Assembly (NCBI RefSeq): GCF_003025595.1
Contig: NZ_PYMI01000013.1
Span: forward strand, 18,182-82,181
DNA: 64,000 nt
Direction of reading: 5' to 3'
From: Photobacterium ganghwense
GTDB lineage: Bacteria; Pseudomonadota; Gammaproteobacteria; Enterobacterales; Vibrionaceae
The notes under the pieces were generated by a model. It did not search any database and had not been told where the DNA came from. It saw only the letters and a list, made by a program, of their open reading frames with translations. The number at the start of each line of letters is the position of its first letter. The stretch's first letter is position 1. Shown here piece by piece: positions 1 to 8,643 of the stretch. Position numbers and translations under genes: made by a program.

Positions 1-235
1 GCTGCTTCATCCGGAATGGCAGAAAGACCCAGACCTTAACCTGGTTGAGTTTCTGCTTAAGCTGGCGGAAGAAGCCAAGTACCAGGGCAAGCTGGAAGAC
101 CTGACCGACGATGTGCTGATTTACCACCTGAAAATGCGCAATGCGGACAAGCAGGCGATGATCCCGGGCATCGCCAAAGACTGCGAGGAAGATTTTAAAA
201 CCGCCATTCTTCGCGCCCGTGGCATCATTAAGTAA
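1..235 (+). CDS. yihD: YihD family protein (DUF1040), 3' part
   Basis: The gene runs in from the left edge; the last 78 codons are visible in the frame starting at base 2. The visible protein keeps the family pattern: an HPEWQKDPDLNL segment, LTDDVLIYHLKMR in the middle and an EEDFKTAILRARGIIK tail. The family is a small (about 90 residues) conserved cytoplasmic protein of gammaproteobacteria with no settled function. In E. coli yihD also lies just upstream of srkA-dsbA, so the order agrees. The identification rests on recognised sequence; the missing N-terminus is about 10-12 residues. Confidence 0.85.
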   Translation, partial: LLHPEWQKDPDLNLVEFLLKLAEEAKYQGKLEDLTDDVLIYHLKMRNADKQAMIPGIAKDCEEDFKTAILRARGIIK

Positions 236-264
236 TCACACAATCTTATCCGCCAGTGCCCACT

Positions 265-294
265 CACCGCCGGCACTGGGCGGTGCCTTTTGTC
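265..294 (+). terminator. Possible terminator after yihD
   Basis: CACCGCC (265-271) can pair with GGCGGTG (279-285), and a short T-rich run follows. The T-run is interrupted, so termination may be partial. Confidence 0.45.
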
Positions 295-512
295 CTTTCC
301 CTTTTATTAATTTTCCTTCTGTTATAGTCCTTTAGCACCCATTCTGTATCTGTTGCTCAAACTATGACCTTGCTAGAGTTATCGCTCCAGCGGCTGAGAT
401 ATAATCGCTCGATAACATTCTGTTACGAATGACACAATCGGCTCGGCAATGTACCGGCCGTCAACCCCTGACTATAGTTACCCATAGGGGGCTACCCAAG
501 GAAAGTAATGTC

Positions 513-1934
513 ATGAGCCAAGAGAAAATCAAGATCAAGGATATCACCCCGCCCACGTTCAACCCCAAAACGCATAAAGGGGAGGCGGATCGCTTCAATC
601 CGAACAACCGGATTTACGTCCGGGCCGTAAAAGGGATTTACCAGCAACTGCGCCAACGTATGGGCTGGCTGCTGATGCTGCTGTTTTTGGGCCTGCCGTG
701 GATCCCGTACGGTGATCGCCAGGCCATCCTGCTCGATATCGGGCAACAGCAGTTTAATTTCTTCGGCACCACCCTGTGGCCGCAGGATCTGACCCTGCTG
801 GCGACCCTGTTTATGATCGCGGCCTTTGCCCTGTTTTTTGTCACCACCTTCCTCGGCCGGGTCTGGTGCGGTTATTTCTGCCCGCAAACCGTATGGACCT
901 TCATCTATATCTGGTTTGAGGAAAAGCTGGAAGGGCCGGCCAACAAACGACGCAAGCAAGATAGCATCGCGCCCACTGCCAAACTGATGGGACGCAAGGT
1001 ACTCAAGCATATCGCCTGGCTGGCGGTTGCGCTGGTCACCGGGCTGACCTTTGTCGGTTACTTCCTGCCGGTCAAAGCGTTGTTTATCGACTTTTTCACG
1101 TTCAACACCAGCTTCTGGGCTGGCTTTTGGGTGCTGTTTTTTGCTGGCTGTACCTATGCCAATGCCGGTTGGATGCGCTCCATCGTCTGCATCCATATGT
1201 GCCCGTACGCCCGCTTCCAGTCAGCGATGTTCGATAAAGACACCTACATTGTCGGCTACGATGTGGCACGCGGTGAAACCCGCGGCCCGCGCTCACGCAA
1301 GAAAGATCCGAAAGAGCTCGGACTGGGAGACTGTATCGACTGTAACCTGTGTGTTCAGGTCTGCCCGACCGGGATCGACATCCGGGACGGCCTGCAGTAC
1401 GAATGCATCAACTGCGGTGCCTGTATCGATGCCTGTGACGAAACCATGGAGCGGATGGGATATGAAAAACGTCTGATCAGCTACACCACCGAGCACAAGC
1501 TGGAAGGCAAGAAGACCCATGTGATGCGGCCGAAGCTGCTCGGCTACGGGGTCGTGATGGTTGCCATGGTGGGCCTGTTCTTCTACTTACTGGCGTCGAT
1601 TCAGCCCATGGGGCTGGACGTACTGCGTGACCGCAACCAGTTGTTCCGGGAAAACTCGGAAGGGTTGGTCGAGAACACCTACACCCTGAAGATTCTGAAC
1701 AAGACGCAACAGCCGGCCGTTTTCACCCTGACCGCCAGCGGCCTGGAAGATATCAAATGGTATGGCCCGAGCAAGGTCACCGTGTCGGCCGGTGAGGTTT
1801 ACTCTCTACCGATCAGCCTGGGGGTTGACCCGTATGTGATGGAGAGCAGCATTGCCGATATTACATTCACGCTAACCCGTGAAGACGGCACCAGCATCAG
1901 CACAGAAAGCCGCTTTATCGGCGATCTTCGCTAA
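513..1934 (+). CDS. ccoG: Cytochrome c oxidase accessory protein CcoG (FixG/RdxA family)
   Basis: This is a membrane-bound iron-sulfur protein of the FixG/RdxA family, linked to copper reduction during assembly of cbb3-type cytochrome oxidase. The 473-residue product has several membrane segments. A WCGYFCPQT motif lies near residue 117 and CIHMCPYARFQ near 230. Two 4Fe-4S motifs of ferredoxin type (CIDCNLCVQVCP and CINCGACIDACDE) fall at about 272-310. A last membrane helix is followed by a periplasmic Ig-like C-terminal domain. I chose ATG 513 because AAGGA precedes it at a good distance and the family starts near MSQEKI; an in-frame ATG at 429 would add 28 unrelated residues. No cbb3 oxidase genes are in the window. 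A hairpin terminator follows. Confidence 0.9.
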   Translation: MSQEKIKIKDITPPTFNPKTHKGEADRFNPNNRIYVRAVKGIYQQLRQRMGWLLMLLFLGLPWIPYGDRQAILLDIGQQQFNFFGTTLWPQDLTLLATLFMIAAFALFFVTTFLGRVWCGYFCPQTVWTFIYIWFEEKLEGPANKRRKQDSIAPTAKLMGRKVLKHIAWLAVALVTGLTFVGYFLPVKALFIDFFTFNTSFWAGFWVLFFAGCTYANAGWMRSIVCIHMCPYARFQSAMFDKDTYIVGYDVARGETRGPRSRKKDPKELGLGDCIDCNLCVQVCPTGIDIRDGLQYECINCGACIDACDETMERMGYEKRLISYTTEHKLEGKKTHVMRPKLLGYGVVMVAMVGLFFYLLASIQPMGLDVLRDRNQLFRENSEGLVENTYTLKILNKTQQPAVFTLTASGLEDIKWYGPSKVTVSAGEVYSLPISLGVDPYVMESSIADITFTLTREDGTSISTESRFIGDLR

Positions 1935-1970
1935 CCCCCACGCCTGGATTCGTCCGCGCCACAGCAACAC

Positions 1971-2001
1971 AGACAGGGCCTTTTCCGGCCCTGTCTTATT
2001 A
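1971..2001 (+). terminator. Rho-independent terminator after ccoG
   Basis: A 10-bp perfect stem, AGACAGGGCC (1971-1980) with GGCCCTGTCT (1987-1996), is followed by a T-rich stretch. Confidence 0.75.
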
Positions 2002-2043
2002 TGGTGGTATACTTGTGCCATCTGTAGCTTGCGGAAATTATCC

Positions 2044-3033
2044 ATGACCACCCCACAAGGTTTTAGTTTTGCCGATCTCAGCCCGGACCTGCTGCTCGAT
2101 GCCCTCGACAGCACCGGGATTCGGGCCGAATCCGGCCTGCTTGCCCTTAACAGCTATGAAAACCGGGTCTACCAGTTTACGGCTGAAGATGGCGCGCGTT
2201 ACGTCACCAAGTTTTACCGTCCCCAGCGCTGGAGCGATGCCCAGATTCTGGAAGAGCATCAGTTCACCCTCGAACTGGCCGAGCAGGATATTCCGGTCGC
2301 CGCGCCTCTGGTCCATAACGGCAGCACCCTGCATCATTACCAGGGACACCGTTTCGCGCTGTTTCCCAGCCTGGGCGGGCGCCAGTTTGAAGTGGATAAT
2401 CTCGATCAGCTGGAGTGGGTCGGCCGCTTTATGGGCCGGGTGCACAGCGTCGGCCAGAAACAGGCCTTTGCCCACCGCCCGACGCTGGGACTGGAGGAAT
2501 ACCTGTATCAGCCGCGTCGCCAGCTCGAGCAGGCCGACTTTATTCCGGATCACCTGAAAGCTGCGTTCTTCAATGATCTGGACTTCCTGATTCGCGAAAT
2601 CGAACAACACTGGGACAACAGCTGGCAAAGTATCCGCCTGCACGGCGATTGCCATCCCGGCAACATTTTGTGGCGGGACGGGCCACTGTTTGTGGATCTA
2701 GACGACGCCCGTAACGGCCCGGCCATTCAGGATTTATGGATGCTGCTGAACGGCGAACGCCAGGATAAACTGGTACAGTTAGATACCCTGCTGGAAGCCT
2801 ATGGCGAATTTGCCGATTTTGATGTTAACCAATTGAAACTGATTGAGCCTTTGCGCGGTCTTAGAATGGTGCACTACATGGCTTGGCTGGCAAAACGGTG
2901 GGAAGACCCGGCGTTTCCGCAGGCTTTCCCGTGGTTTGCGGATGCAAAATACTGGGAAGGGCAAGTACTGGCGTTCAAGGAGCAGCTGGCAGCACTCAAT
3001 GAACCGCCATTGCAGCTGATGCCGCAATGGTAA
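2044..3033 (+). CDS. srkA: Stress response kinase A (RdoA/YihE)
   Basis: This is a cytoplasmic Ser/Thr protein kinase of the choline-kinase/APH fold. In enterobacteria it counters stress-induced death and is co-transcribed with dsbA under Cpx control. The product has 329 residues, close to E. coli SrkA (328). The catalytic loop reads HGDCHPGN at residues 200-207, and the metal-binding segment DLDDARNGP starts near 218. I took ATG 2044 because the protein from there (MTTPQGFSFADL) matches the family start; upstream in-frame ATGs run back into ccoG. It lies 71 bases before dsbA on the same strand with no clear terminator between, so the two probably form an operon. Confidence 0.93.
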   Translation: MTTPQGFSFADLSPDLLLDALDSTGIRAESGLLALNSYENRVYQFTAEDGARYVTKFYRPQRWSDAQILEEHQFTLELAEQDIPVAAPLVHNGSTLHHYQGHRFALFPSLGGRQFEVDNLDQLEWVGRFMGRVHSVGQKQAFAHRPTLGLEEYLYQPRRQLEQADFIPDHLKAAFFNDLDFLIREIEQHWDNSWQSIRLHGDCHPGNILWRDGPLFVDLDDARNGPAIQDLWMLLNGERQDKLVQLDTLLEAYGEFADFDVNQLKLIEPLRGLRMVHYMAWLAKRWEDPAFPQAFPWFADAKYWEGQVLAFKEQLAALNEPPLQLMPQW

Positions 3034-3104
3034 TCACCATAAACCAACAAACCGGGCAACACCGCCTGTAAGTTCAGTTATTATTTCAGGGAGTTACAAG
3101 AAAC

Positions 3105-3707
3105 ATGTTAAAGAAAATTCTGGCTTTCGCCAGCATCGCACTGCTATCACTATCCGTTCAGGCGGCAAAATTTACCGAAGGCGACTACTACAAAGTGCTC
3201 GACCTGCCAAAATCCAGCACCCCGGTCGTCACCGAGTTTTTCTCGTTCTACTGCCCACACTGCCATAACTTCGAGCCGATGATCCAGCAGCTGAAAAAAG
3301 CCCTGCCGGACAATGCCAAGCTGCAGAAAAATCATGTTTCTTTCATGGGCGGCGCGATGGGCACATCTATGAGTAAAGCCTATGCCACGTCAGTGGTTCT
3401 GGGTGTGGAAGACAAGATGATTCCGGTGCTGTTTGCCCGCATTCACGACATGAACAAACCGCCACGCAATGACGAAGAACTGCGCCAGATCTTCATCGAC
3501 GAAGGCGTAAAAGCGGAAGACTTTGACGGTGCATTCAACAGCTTTGCCGTCAACTCCATGGTAAACCGCTTCAATAAAGCGTTTAAAGACAGCGGTCTGA
3601 CCGGCGTGCCAGCCGTCGTGGTCAATAACAAGTACCTGGTGCAAACCAGCAATATCCGCTCTGCCGATGAGTACTTCGAACTGGTCAACTTCCTGCTGAC
3701 CAAATAA
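3105..3707 (+). CDS. dsbA: Thiol:disulfide interchange protein DsbA
   Basis: This is the periplasmic oxidase that introduces disulfide bonds into exported proteins and is re-oxidised by DsbB. The 200-residue product has a typical signal peptide (Lys-Lys start, hydrophobic core, VQA cleavage site near residue 20). A thioredoxin fold carries the active site C50-P-H-C53, and the helical insert family members have lies between. The cis-proline loop is GVP at 167-169. Length and motifs are normal. It is probably the last gene of the srkA-dsbA unit, with a strong terminator directly after it. Likely clients include the secreted proteins encoded elsewhere in the window, but that is inference. Confidence 0.96.
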   Translation: MLKKILAFASIALLSLSVQAAKFTEGDYYKVLDLPKSSTPVVTEFFSFYCPHCHNFEPMIQQLKKALPDNAKLQKNHVSFMGGAMGTSMSKAYATSVVLGVEDKMIPVLFARIHDMNKPPRNDEELRQIFIDEGVKAEDFDGAFNSFAVNSMVNRFNKAFKDSGLTGVPAVVVNNKYLVQTSNIRSADEYFELVNFLLTK

Positions 3708-3726
3708 GTGCTCCGCACACCACGGA

Positions 3727-3752
3727 AAACAGGGCCTCAGGCCCTGTTTTTG
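3727..3752 (+). terminator. Strong terminator after dsbA
   Basis: A near-continuous inverted repeat, AAACAGGGCCT (3727-3737) with AGGCCCTGTTT (3739-3749), is followed by T residues. It may also serve the oppositely oriented comM, because A residues precede it. Confidence 0.85.
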
Positions 3753-3788
3753 TTTCTGCGGCTGATACCTGTTGCGTTGCAGCTCCTT

Positions 3789-5318
3789 TTAAACCATTTG
3801 AGCTGACAACTGTTTCAATAACCGATCCATCGCCCGGTAACCGAGCGCTTCCGCCAGATGAGCTCGGCTGATCCGCTCACACCCGGCTAAATCAGCAATG
3901 GTGCGCGCCACCTTGATAATACGGTGATAGGCCCGAATCGATAAACCAAGCTGGTGCAAGGCGGTTTCCAGAAACTCCGCATCCGGCTTATCCAGCGCGC
4001 AATACTTGTCCAGCTCCCGAGTCGAAAGCAGGGCATTCACCCGTCCGGCACGCCCTTGCATGATATCCCGCGCCTGCGCCACCCGTTGGCGGATCACCAC
4101 ACTCGGCTCCCCCCGATCGCCCCCATCCGCCAGTGTGCCGCGCGGCAGGGCCGGGATCTCAATCGACATATCGAAACGATCCAGCAACGGGCCAGACAGC
4201 CGCCCCAGATAGCGCAAGATCGCCTGCGGGTTGGTGCGTGCCTGACTGCCTTCGTAGTAGCCGGTCGGGCTGGGATTTAATGCCCCAATCAGCTGAAAGC
4301 GAGCCGGAAACGTCATTTTGCTGGTGGCTCGGGAGATCACAATCTCGCCGGATTCCAGCGGTTCACGTAAAGAATCCAGCACTTTACGTTCAAATTCCGG
4401 CATTTCATCCAAAAACAGGATCCCGTTATGCGCCAGGGAAATTTCCCCCGGCCGGGGCACCGAGCCCCCGCCCACCAGCGCCGCCATCGAGCTGGAATGG
4501 TGCGGTGTCCTGAAAGGCCGACGCCGCCAGTTGCCTTCGTGAATGCTCTGTTGAGTCAGCGACGCCACGGCCGCTGTTTCCATGGCTTCCGCGACCGTCA
4601 TGTCGGGCAACAGATCGCACAATCGTGACGCAAGCATGGTTTTTCCGGTTCCAGGCGGCCCCAAAAAGAGCAGGTTGTGCCCGCCGGCCGCGGCAATTTC
4701 CAGCGCCCGTTTCCCTTGCTGCTGACCAATGATGTCCTGCATGTCGCGGGACACGCCACTCGGTGGCGGGTCTTCATGCGGGGCCGAACAGCTGAGCGAG
4801 AGGCTAGCCTGTCCGCACAAATGGCCACATACCGCCAGCAAGGACGGGGCCGATTTGTGGAGAGCCTCCCCCACCAGCGCCACCTGATTGCCGTTCTGAT
4901 CCGGGACGACCAGGCACCGTCCGGCCTGCTTGGCCGCGAGCGCCGCAGGCAACGCTCCCTTGACCGGACGCAGCTCCCCCGACAGGGCTAACTCCCCCAA
5001 AAACTCGGTATTTTGCAGTGATGTATCAGGGATTTGGCCGGAAGCGGCGAGTATCCCCAACGCAATCGGCAGGTCAAACCGTCCGCCTTCCTTGGGTAAA
5101 TCCGCCGGTGCCAGATTGACCGTGATCCGCCGGGACGGGAACTCAAACCCGGCGTTGACAATCGCACTGCGGACCCGATCCTTGGCCTCTTTCACACTGG
5201 TTTCCGGCAACCCCACCAGTGCCAGTGCCGGCATTCCGTTACTGATATGGACTTCCACCGTCACCGGCGGCGCTTCCACTCCCACACACGCTCGACTATG
5301 GACAATAGCAAGGTTCAT
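3789..5318 (-). CDS. comM: YifB/ComM family AAA+ ATPase (Mg-chelatase-like)
   Basis: The 509-residue product has an N-terminal Lon-protease-like (ChlI) domain, an AAA+ core with Walker A GPPGTGKT at residues 220-227, a NGILFLDEMPEF Walker B region, and a C-terminal Mg-chelatase-type domain. In naturally competent bacteria such as Vibrio, ComM is a hexameric helicase that helps integrate incoming single-stranded DNA into the chromosome. It is normal in length. It is divergent from the ilv operon, which is also its position (as yifB) in E. coli. The role in transformation is family knowledge; nothing in the window shows whether this strain is competent. Confidence 0.9.
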   Translation of the reverse strand: MNLAIVHSRACVGVEAPPVTVEVHISNGMPALALVGLPETSVKEAKDRVRSAIVNAGFEFPSRRITVNLAPADLPKEGGRFDLPIALGILAASGQIPDTSLQNTEFLGELALSGELRPVKGALPAALAAKQAGRCLVVPDQNGNQVALVGEALHKSAPSLLAVCGHLCGQASLSLSCSAPHEDPPPSGVSRDMQDIIGQQQGKRALEIAAAGGHNLLFLGPPGTGKTMLASRLCDLLPDMTVAEAMETAAVASLTQQSIHEGNWRRRPFRTPHHSSSMAALVGGGSVPRPGEISLAHNGILFLDEMPEFERKVLDSLREPLESGEIVISRATSKMTFPARFQLIGALNPSPTGYYEGSQARTNPQAILRYLGRLSGPLLDRFDMSIEIPALPRGTLADGGDRGEPSVVIRQRVAQARDIMQGRAGRVNALLSTRELDKYCALDKPDAEFLETALHQLGLSIRAYHRIIKVARTIADLAGCERISRAHLAEALGYRAMDRLLKQLSAQMV

Positions 5319-5506
5319 GAATCACCATTCTGTTGATACTTTAATCAGATAAGTTAATGAAATTCATAGACTATGTGGCTTAAGTAACCTTTTTTTGTCT
5401 ACTCGCTGTACAAAAAAGCGAAAGTTTTTGCTTGTCATGCGAGCGATGTCTGTGTTACCACTTAGTAAACACAACATAGAAACATAAAAAACCGGACAGA
5501 CAGTCA

Positions 5507-5596
5507 ATGCAATTTAACGCCAATGTTCTCCTTCTCATTATTAACGTCATCGTGGTGATTATTTCATCGCGAGGGGGACGAGCAGGCGTAAATTAG
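5507..5596 (+). CDS. ilvL: ilv operon leader peptide
   Basis: This is a 29-codon open frame, too short for usual gene finding, starting MQFNAN and ending RAGVN. Residues 7-19 contain twelve Val, Leu or Ile codons out of thirteen. A GC-rich hairpin with a T-run follows at 5620-5655. This is the layout of the branched-chain amino acid attenuator. When charged Leu, Ile or Val tRNA is short, the ribosome stalls in this run, and the downstream terminator is prevented from forming. It precedes ilvG by 128 bases. Confidence 0.9.
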   Translation: MQFNANVLLLIINVIVVIISSRGGRAGVN

Positions 5597-5619
5597 CAAT
5601 CACATGCAAACACGCAAAC

Positions 5620-5655
5620 AGCCCCCGCAGCCAACCAGCTCCGGGGGCTTTTTTG
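5620..5655 (+). terminator. ilvGMEDA attenuator terminator
   Basis: AGCCCCCG (5620-5627) pairs with CGGGGGCT (5642-5649), followed by TTTTTT. It lies between the leader peptide and ilvG and is the conditional terminator of the operon. Confidence 0.88.
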
Positions 5656-5724
5656 TGAACAATAACCAAGAATTCGCTGAATAATTCAGCGCATCGCCAA
5701 CAGGGACAACAAGGGAGAGCAGCG

Positions 5725-7371
5725 ATGACAGGAGCAGAGTTAGTCGTACAAGCGCTGCAACAGCAGGGGATCACAACAATTTTTGGCTATCCGGGCGGCG
5801 CAATCATGCCGATTTACGATGCCCTCTACGGCAGTGAAGTGGAACACATCCTCTGCCGTCATGAACAGGGAGCCGCCATGGCCGCCATCGGGATGGCAAG
5901 AGCTACACAAAGCGTCGCGGTCTGCATGGCCACATCCGGCCCGGGGGCGACGAACCTGGTCACTGGTCTGGCTGATGCCTTCCTCGATTCTGTCCCGCTG
6001 GTGGCGATCACCGGCCAGGTTGCCAGCTCTCACATCGGTACGGATGCCTTCCAGGAGATGGATGTGATCGGAATGTCGCTAGCCTGTACCAAACACAGCT
6101 ACCTGGTGACCGATATCCATGAACTGGCCCCGACCCTGGCGGAAGCGTTTGAAGTTGCCCGCACCGGCCGTCCCGGCCCGGTACTGGTAGATATCGCAAA
6201 AGACGTGCAGCTGGCCGAGGCACCGGTCACGACCTTGCCGCTGTTCACTCCTCCTGCTCTCCCGGAAGTGACTACCGAGGCACTGGCCGCAGCCCAGCAG
6301 CTTTTGGCTGACAGCCAACGCCCGGTGTTGTATGTCGGCGGCGGGGTGCAACTGGCCCACGCCACCCACACGGTACGCGCCTTCCTGGCCATGAACCCAA
6401 TGCCGGCGGTCAGCACCCTGAAAGGGCTGGGCACCATCGAGCGCCATCACCCGCATTATCTTGGCATGCTGGGGATGCACGGCACCAAAGCAGCCAATCT
6501 GGTCGTGCAGGAATGTGATCTGCTCATCGCCGTTGGAGCCCGCTTTGATGACCGGGTGACCGGCAAGCTGGAAACCTTCGCGCCGCATGCCAAAGTGATC
6601 CATATAGACATTGATGCCGCCGAAATCAACAAACTGCGCCATGCCCATGCCCCGCTGCGCGGGGACATCAACCAGGTGCTGCCGCAGTTGGAACTGGCGC
6701 AGGATATCAGTGAATGGGTCACCCACTGCGATACCCTGCGTACCCGTTTCAAGTGGCGTTACGACCACCCGGGCGAACGTATCTACGCCCCGAAAATGCT
6801 GAAACAGCTCTCCGATATGATGCCGGACAGCGCCATGGTGTCGACCGATGTCGGCCAGCACCAGATGTGGGCCGCGCAGCACATTCAGCCACGAGAACCT
6901 GAGAACTACATCACTTCTGCGGGTCTGGGCACCATGGGCTTCGGCCTGCCGGCAGCAATGGGCGCGAAAGTGGCCCGCCCGGAGGATGAATCAATCCTGA
7001 TCTCCGGGGACGGCTCTTTCATGATGAATGTGCAGGAACTGGGCACCCTGAAACGCCGCCAGATCCCTGTCAAAATGGTGCTGATTGATAACCAGCGACT
7101 GGGAATGGTACGCCAGTGGCAGTCGCTGTTCTTTGATGGCCGCCACAGTGAAACCCTGCTCGACGACAACCCGGATTTTGTCACGCTGGCCAGTGCCTTC
7201 GGGATTCCGGGCAAAACCATCACCCGCAAAGAAGACGTTGAACCGGCCCTGCAAACCATGCTGGCCAGTGACACCGCTTACCTGCTGCATGTGGTGATCG
7301 CCGAAGAAGACAACGTCTGGCCACTGGTTCCACCCGGTGCCGCCAACCAGGATATGCTGGAGAATACTTAA
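5725..7371 (+). CDS. ilvG: Acetolactate synthase II, large (catalytic) subunit
   Basis: This thiamine-diphosphate enzyme condenses two pyruvates to acetolactate, or pyruvate plus 2-oxobutanoate to acetohydroxybutyrate. It is the first shared step of valine, leucine and isoleucine synthesis. The 548-residue product has the catalytic glutamate E47 in the HEQGAAMA segment, a central FAD-binding domain, and a ThDP motif beginning ISGDGSFMMN near residue 427 and ending in LIDNQ. The frame is intact, unlike the frameshifted ilvG of E. coli K-12. Its stop codon overlaps the ilvM start by one base, suggesting translational coupling. It is first in ilvGMEDA, behind the attenuator. Confidence 0.96.
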   Translation: MTGAELVVQALQQQGITTIFGYPGGAIMPIYDALYGSEVEHILCRHEQGAAMAAIGMARATQSVAVCMATSGPGATNLVTGLADAFLDSVPLVAITGQVASSHIGTDAFQEMDVIGMSLACTKHSYLVTDIHELAPTLAEAFEVARTGRPGPVLVDIAKDVQLAEAPVTTLPLFTPPALPEVTTEALAAAQQLLADSQRPVLYVGGGVQLAHATHTVRAFLAMNPMPAVSTLKGLGTIERHHPHYLGMLGMHGTKAANLVVQECDLLIAVGARFDDRVTGKLETFAPHAKVIHIDIDAAEINKLRHAHAPLRGDINQVLPQLELAQDISEWVTHCDTLRTRFKWRYDHPGERIYAPKMLKQLSDMMPDSAMVSTDVGQHQMWAAQHIQPREPENYITSAGLGTMGFGLPAAMGAKVARPEDESILISGDGSFMMNVQELGTLKRRQIPVKMVLIDNQRLGMVRQWQSLFFDGRHSETLLDDNPDFVTLASAFGIPGKTITRKEDVEPALQTMLASDTAYLLHVVIAEEDNVWPLVPPGAANQDMLENT

Positions 7372-7619
7372 TGGACCGATATTTACTCGACATCAAAGCG
7401 GATGATAAGCCAGTATTACTAGAGCGGATTTTACGCGTTATCCGCCACCGTGGTTTCATTATTAAGCAAGTGAATGCGACGCAAAACCATGAAAGCAAGA
7501 TCGCCACTATCGCAATTCTTGTGGACAGTGACCGTCCCATTTCAACCCTCATCAATCAAATTGAAAAACTGTGGGACGTCCTGAGCGTTGAAACCACGCT
7601 CATTGATAACCGAGATTAG
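7371..7619 (+). CDS. ilvM: Acetolactate synthase II, small (regulatory) subunit
   Basis: The 82-residue product is a single ACT domain, starting MDRYLLDIKADDKPVLLERILRV. It is the size and type of E. coli IlvM, which stabilises and activates IlvG; isozyme II is classically insensitive to valine. Its ATG overlaps the TAA of ilvG, fitting an equimolar two-subunit enzyme. It is followed after 20 bases by ilvE, with AAGGAAGGA as a strong ribosome site. Confidence 0.92.
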   Translation: MDRYLLDIKADDKPVLLERILRVIRHRGFIIKQVNATQNHESKIATIAILVDSDRPISTLINQIEKLWDVLSVETTLIDNRD

Positions 7620-7639
7620 TTTTTAAGGAAGGAACAAAC

Positions 7640-8575
7640 ATGGCCAATACAGCGGAATTTATCTGGTTCAACGGTGAAATGATCCCTTGGGGCGACGCCA
7701 AAGTACACGTCCTGACCCACGCAATGCATTACGGCACGTCAGTCTTCGAGGGGATCCGCTGCTACAACACCCCGAACGGTCCCGCGGTGTTCCGTCATAA
7801 AGAGCACATGGACAGGCTGAAAAACTCGGCCAAGATTTACCGTTTCCCGATTCCGTACAGCACTGACGAACTGATGGAAGTGTGCCGGGAAACATTGCGC
7901 GTTAACCGCCTGGATTCTGCCTACATTCGCCCGCTGGCGTATGTCGGTAATGTAGGCCTGGGTGTCTGCCCACCGGTTGGCACAGAGATGGATGTCATGG
8001 TCGCGGCTTTCCCGTGGGGGTCTTACCTGGGTGAAGAAGCGCTGGAAAATGGCGTGGATGCAATGATCTCAAGCTGGCACCGCGCCGCACCGAACACCAT
8101 CCCGACCGCTGCCAAGGCCGGTGGTAACTACCTGTCGTCTCTGCTGGTTGGCGGTGAAGCCCGTCGCCACGGCTATGCCGAAGGGATCGCCCTGAGCGTG
8201 GACGGCTACCTGTCGGAAGGTGCCGGTGAGAACCTGTTTGTGGTACGCAACGGCATTCTGTCGACCCCGCCGACCACCAGCGCCATCCTGCCGGGCATTA
8301 CCCGTGACTCCATCATGGTCCTGGCCAAAGAAATGGGTTACGAAGTGCGTGAAGAGAACATTGCCCGCGAAGCCCTGTACCTGGCAGATGAAATCTTCAT
8401 GACCGGTACGGCGGCAGAAATCGTACCGGTCCGCAGCGTGGATCAAATTACCGTCGGCGCCGGTAAACGCGGTCCGATCACCAAAGCCGTTCAGGAGGCA
8501 TATTTCGGCCTGTTCAACGGCACCACGGAAGACAAATGGGGCTGGCTGGATTACATCTACCCGACTGACAAGTAA
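7640..8575 (+). CDS. ilvE: Branched-chain amino acid aminotransferase
   Basis: This fold-type IV PLP enzyme performs the last step of valine, leucine and isoleucine synthesis, using glutamate as amino donor. The 311-residue product has the PLP lysine K159 in TAAKAGGNYLSS and the family segments GTSVFEGIRCY and EGAGENLFVV. Length matches the family (about 309). It lies in the ilv operon and is preceded by an unusually good Shine-Dalgarno sequence (AAGGAAGG). Confidence 0.95.
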   Translation: MANTAEFIWFNGEMIPWGDAKVHVLTHAMHYGTSVFEGIRCYNTPNGPAVFRHKEHMDRLKNSAKIYRFPIPYSTDELMEVCRETLRVNRLDSAYIRPLAYVGNVGLGVCPPVGTEMDVMVAAFPWGSYLGEEALENGVDAMISSWHRAAPNTIPTAAKAGGNYLSSLLVGGEARRHGYAEGIALSVDGYLSEGAGENLFVVRNGILSTPPTTSAILPGITRDSIMVLAKEMGYEVREENIAREALYLADEIFMTGTAAEIVPVRSVDQITVGAGKRGPITKAVQEAYFGLFNGTTEDKWGWLDYIYPTDK

Positions 8576-8643
8576 CTGATAGACCCGGCCAGCAGCCTCG
8601 CTCACCGCTGCTGGCCAGACCCAACTGCAAAAGGATTGTTGTT

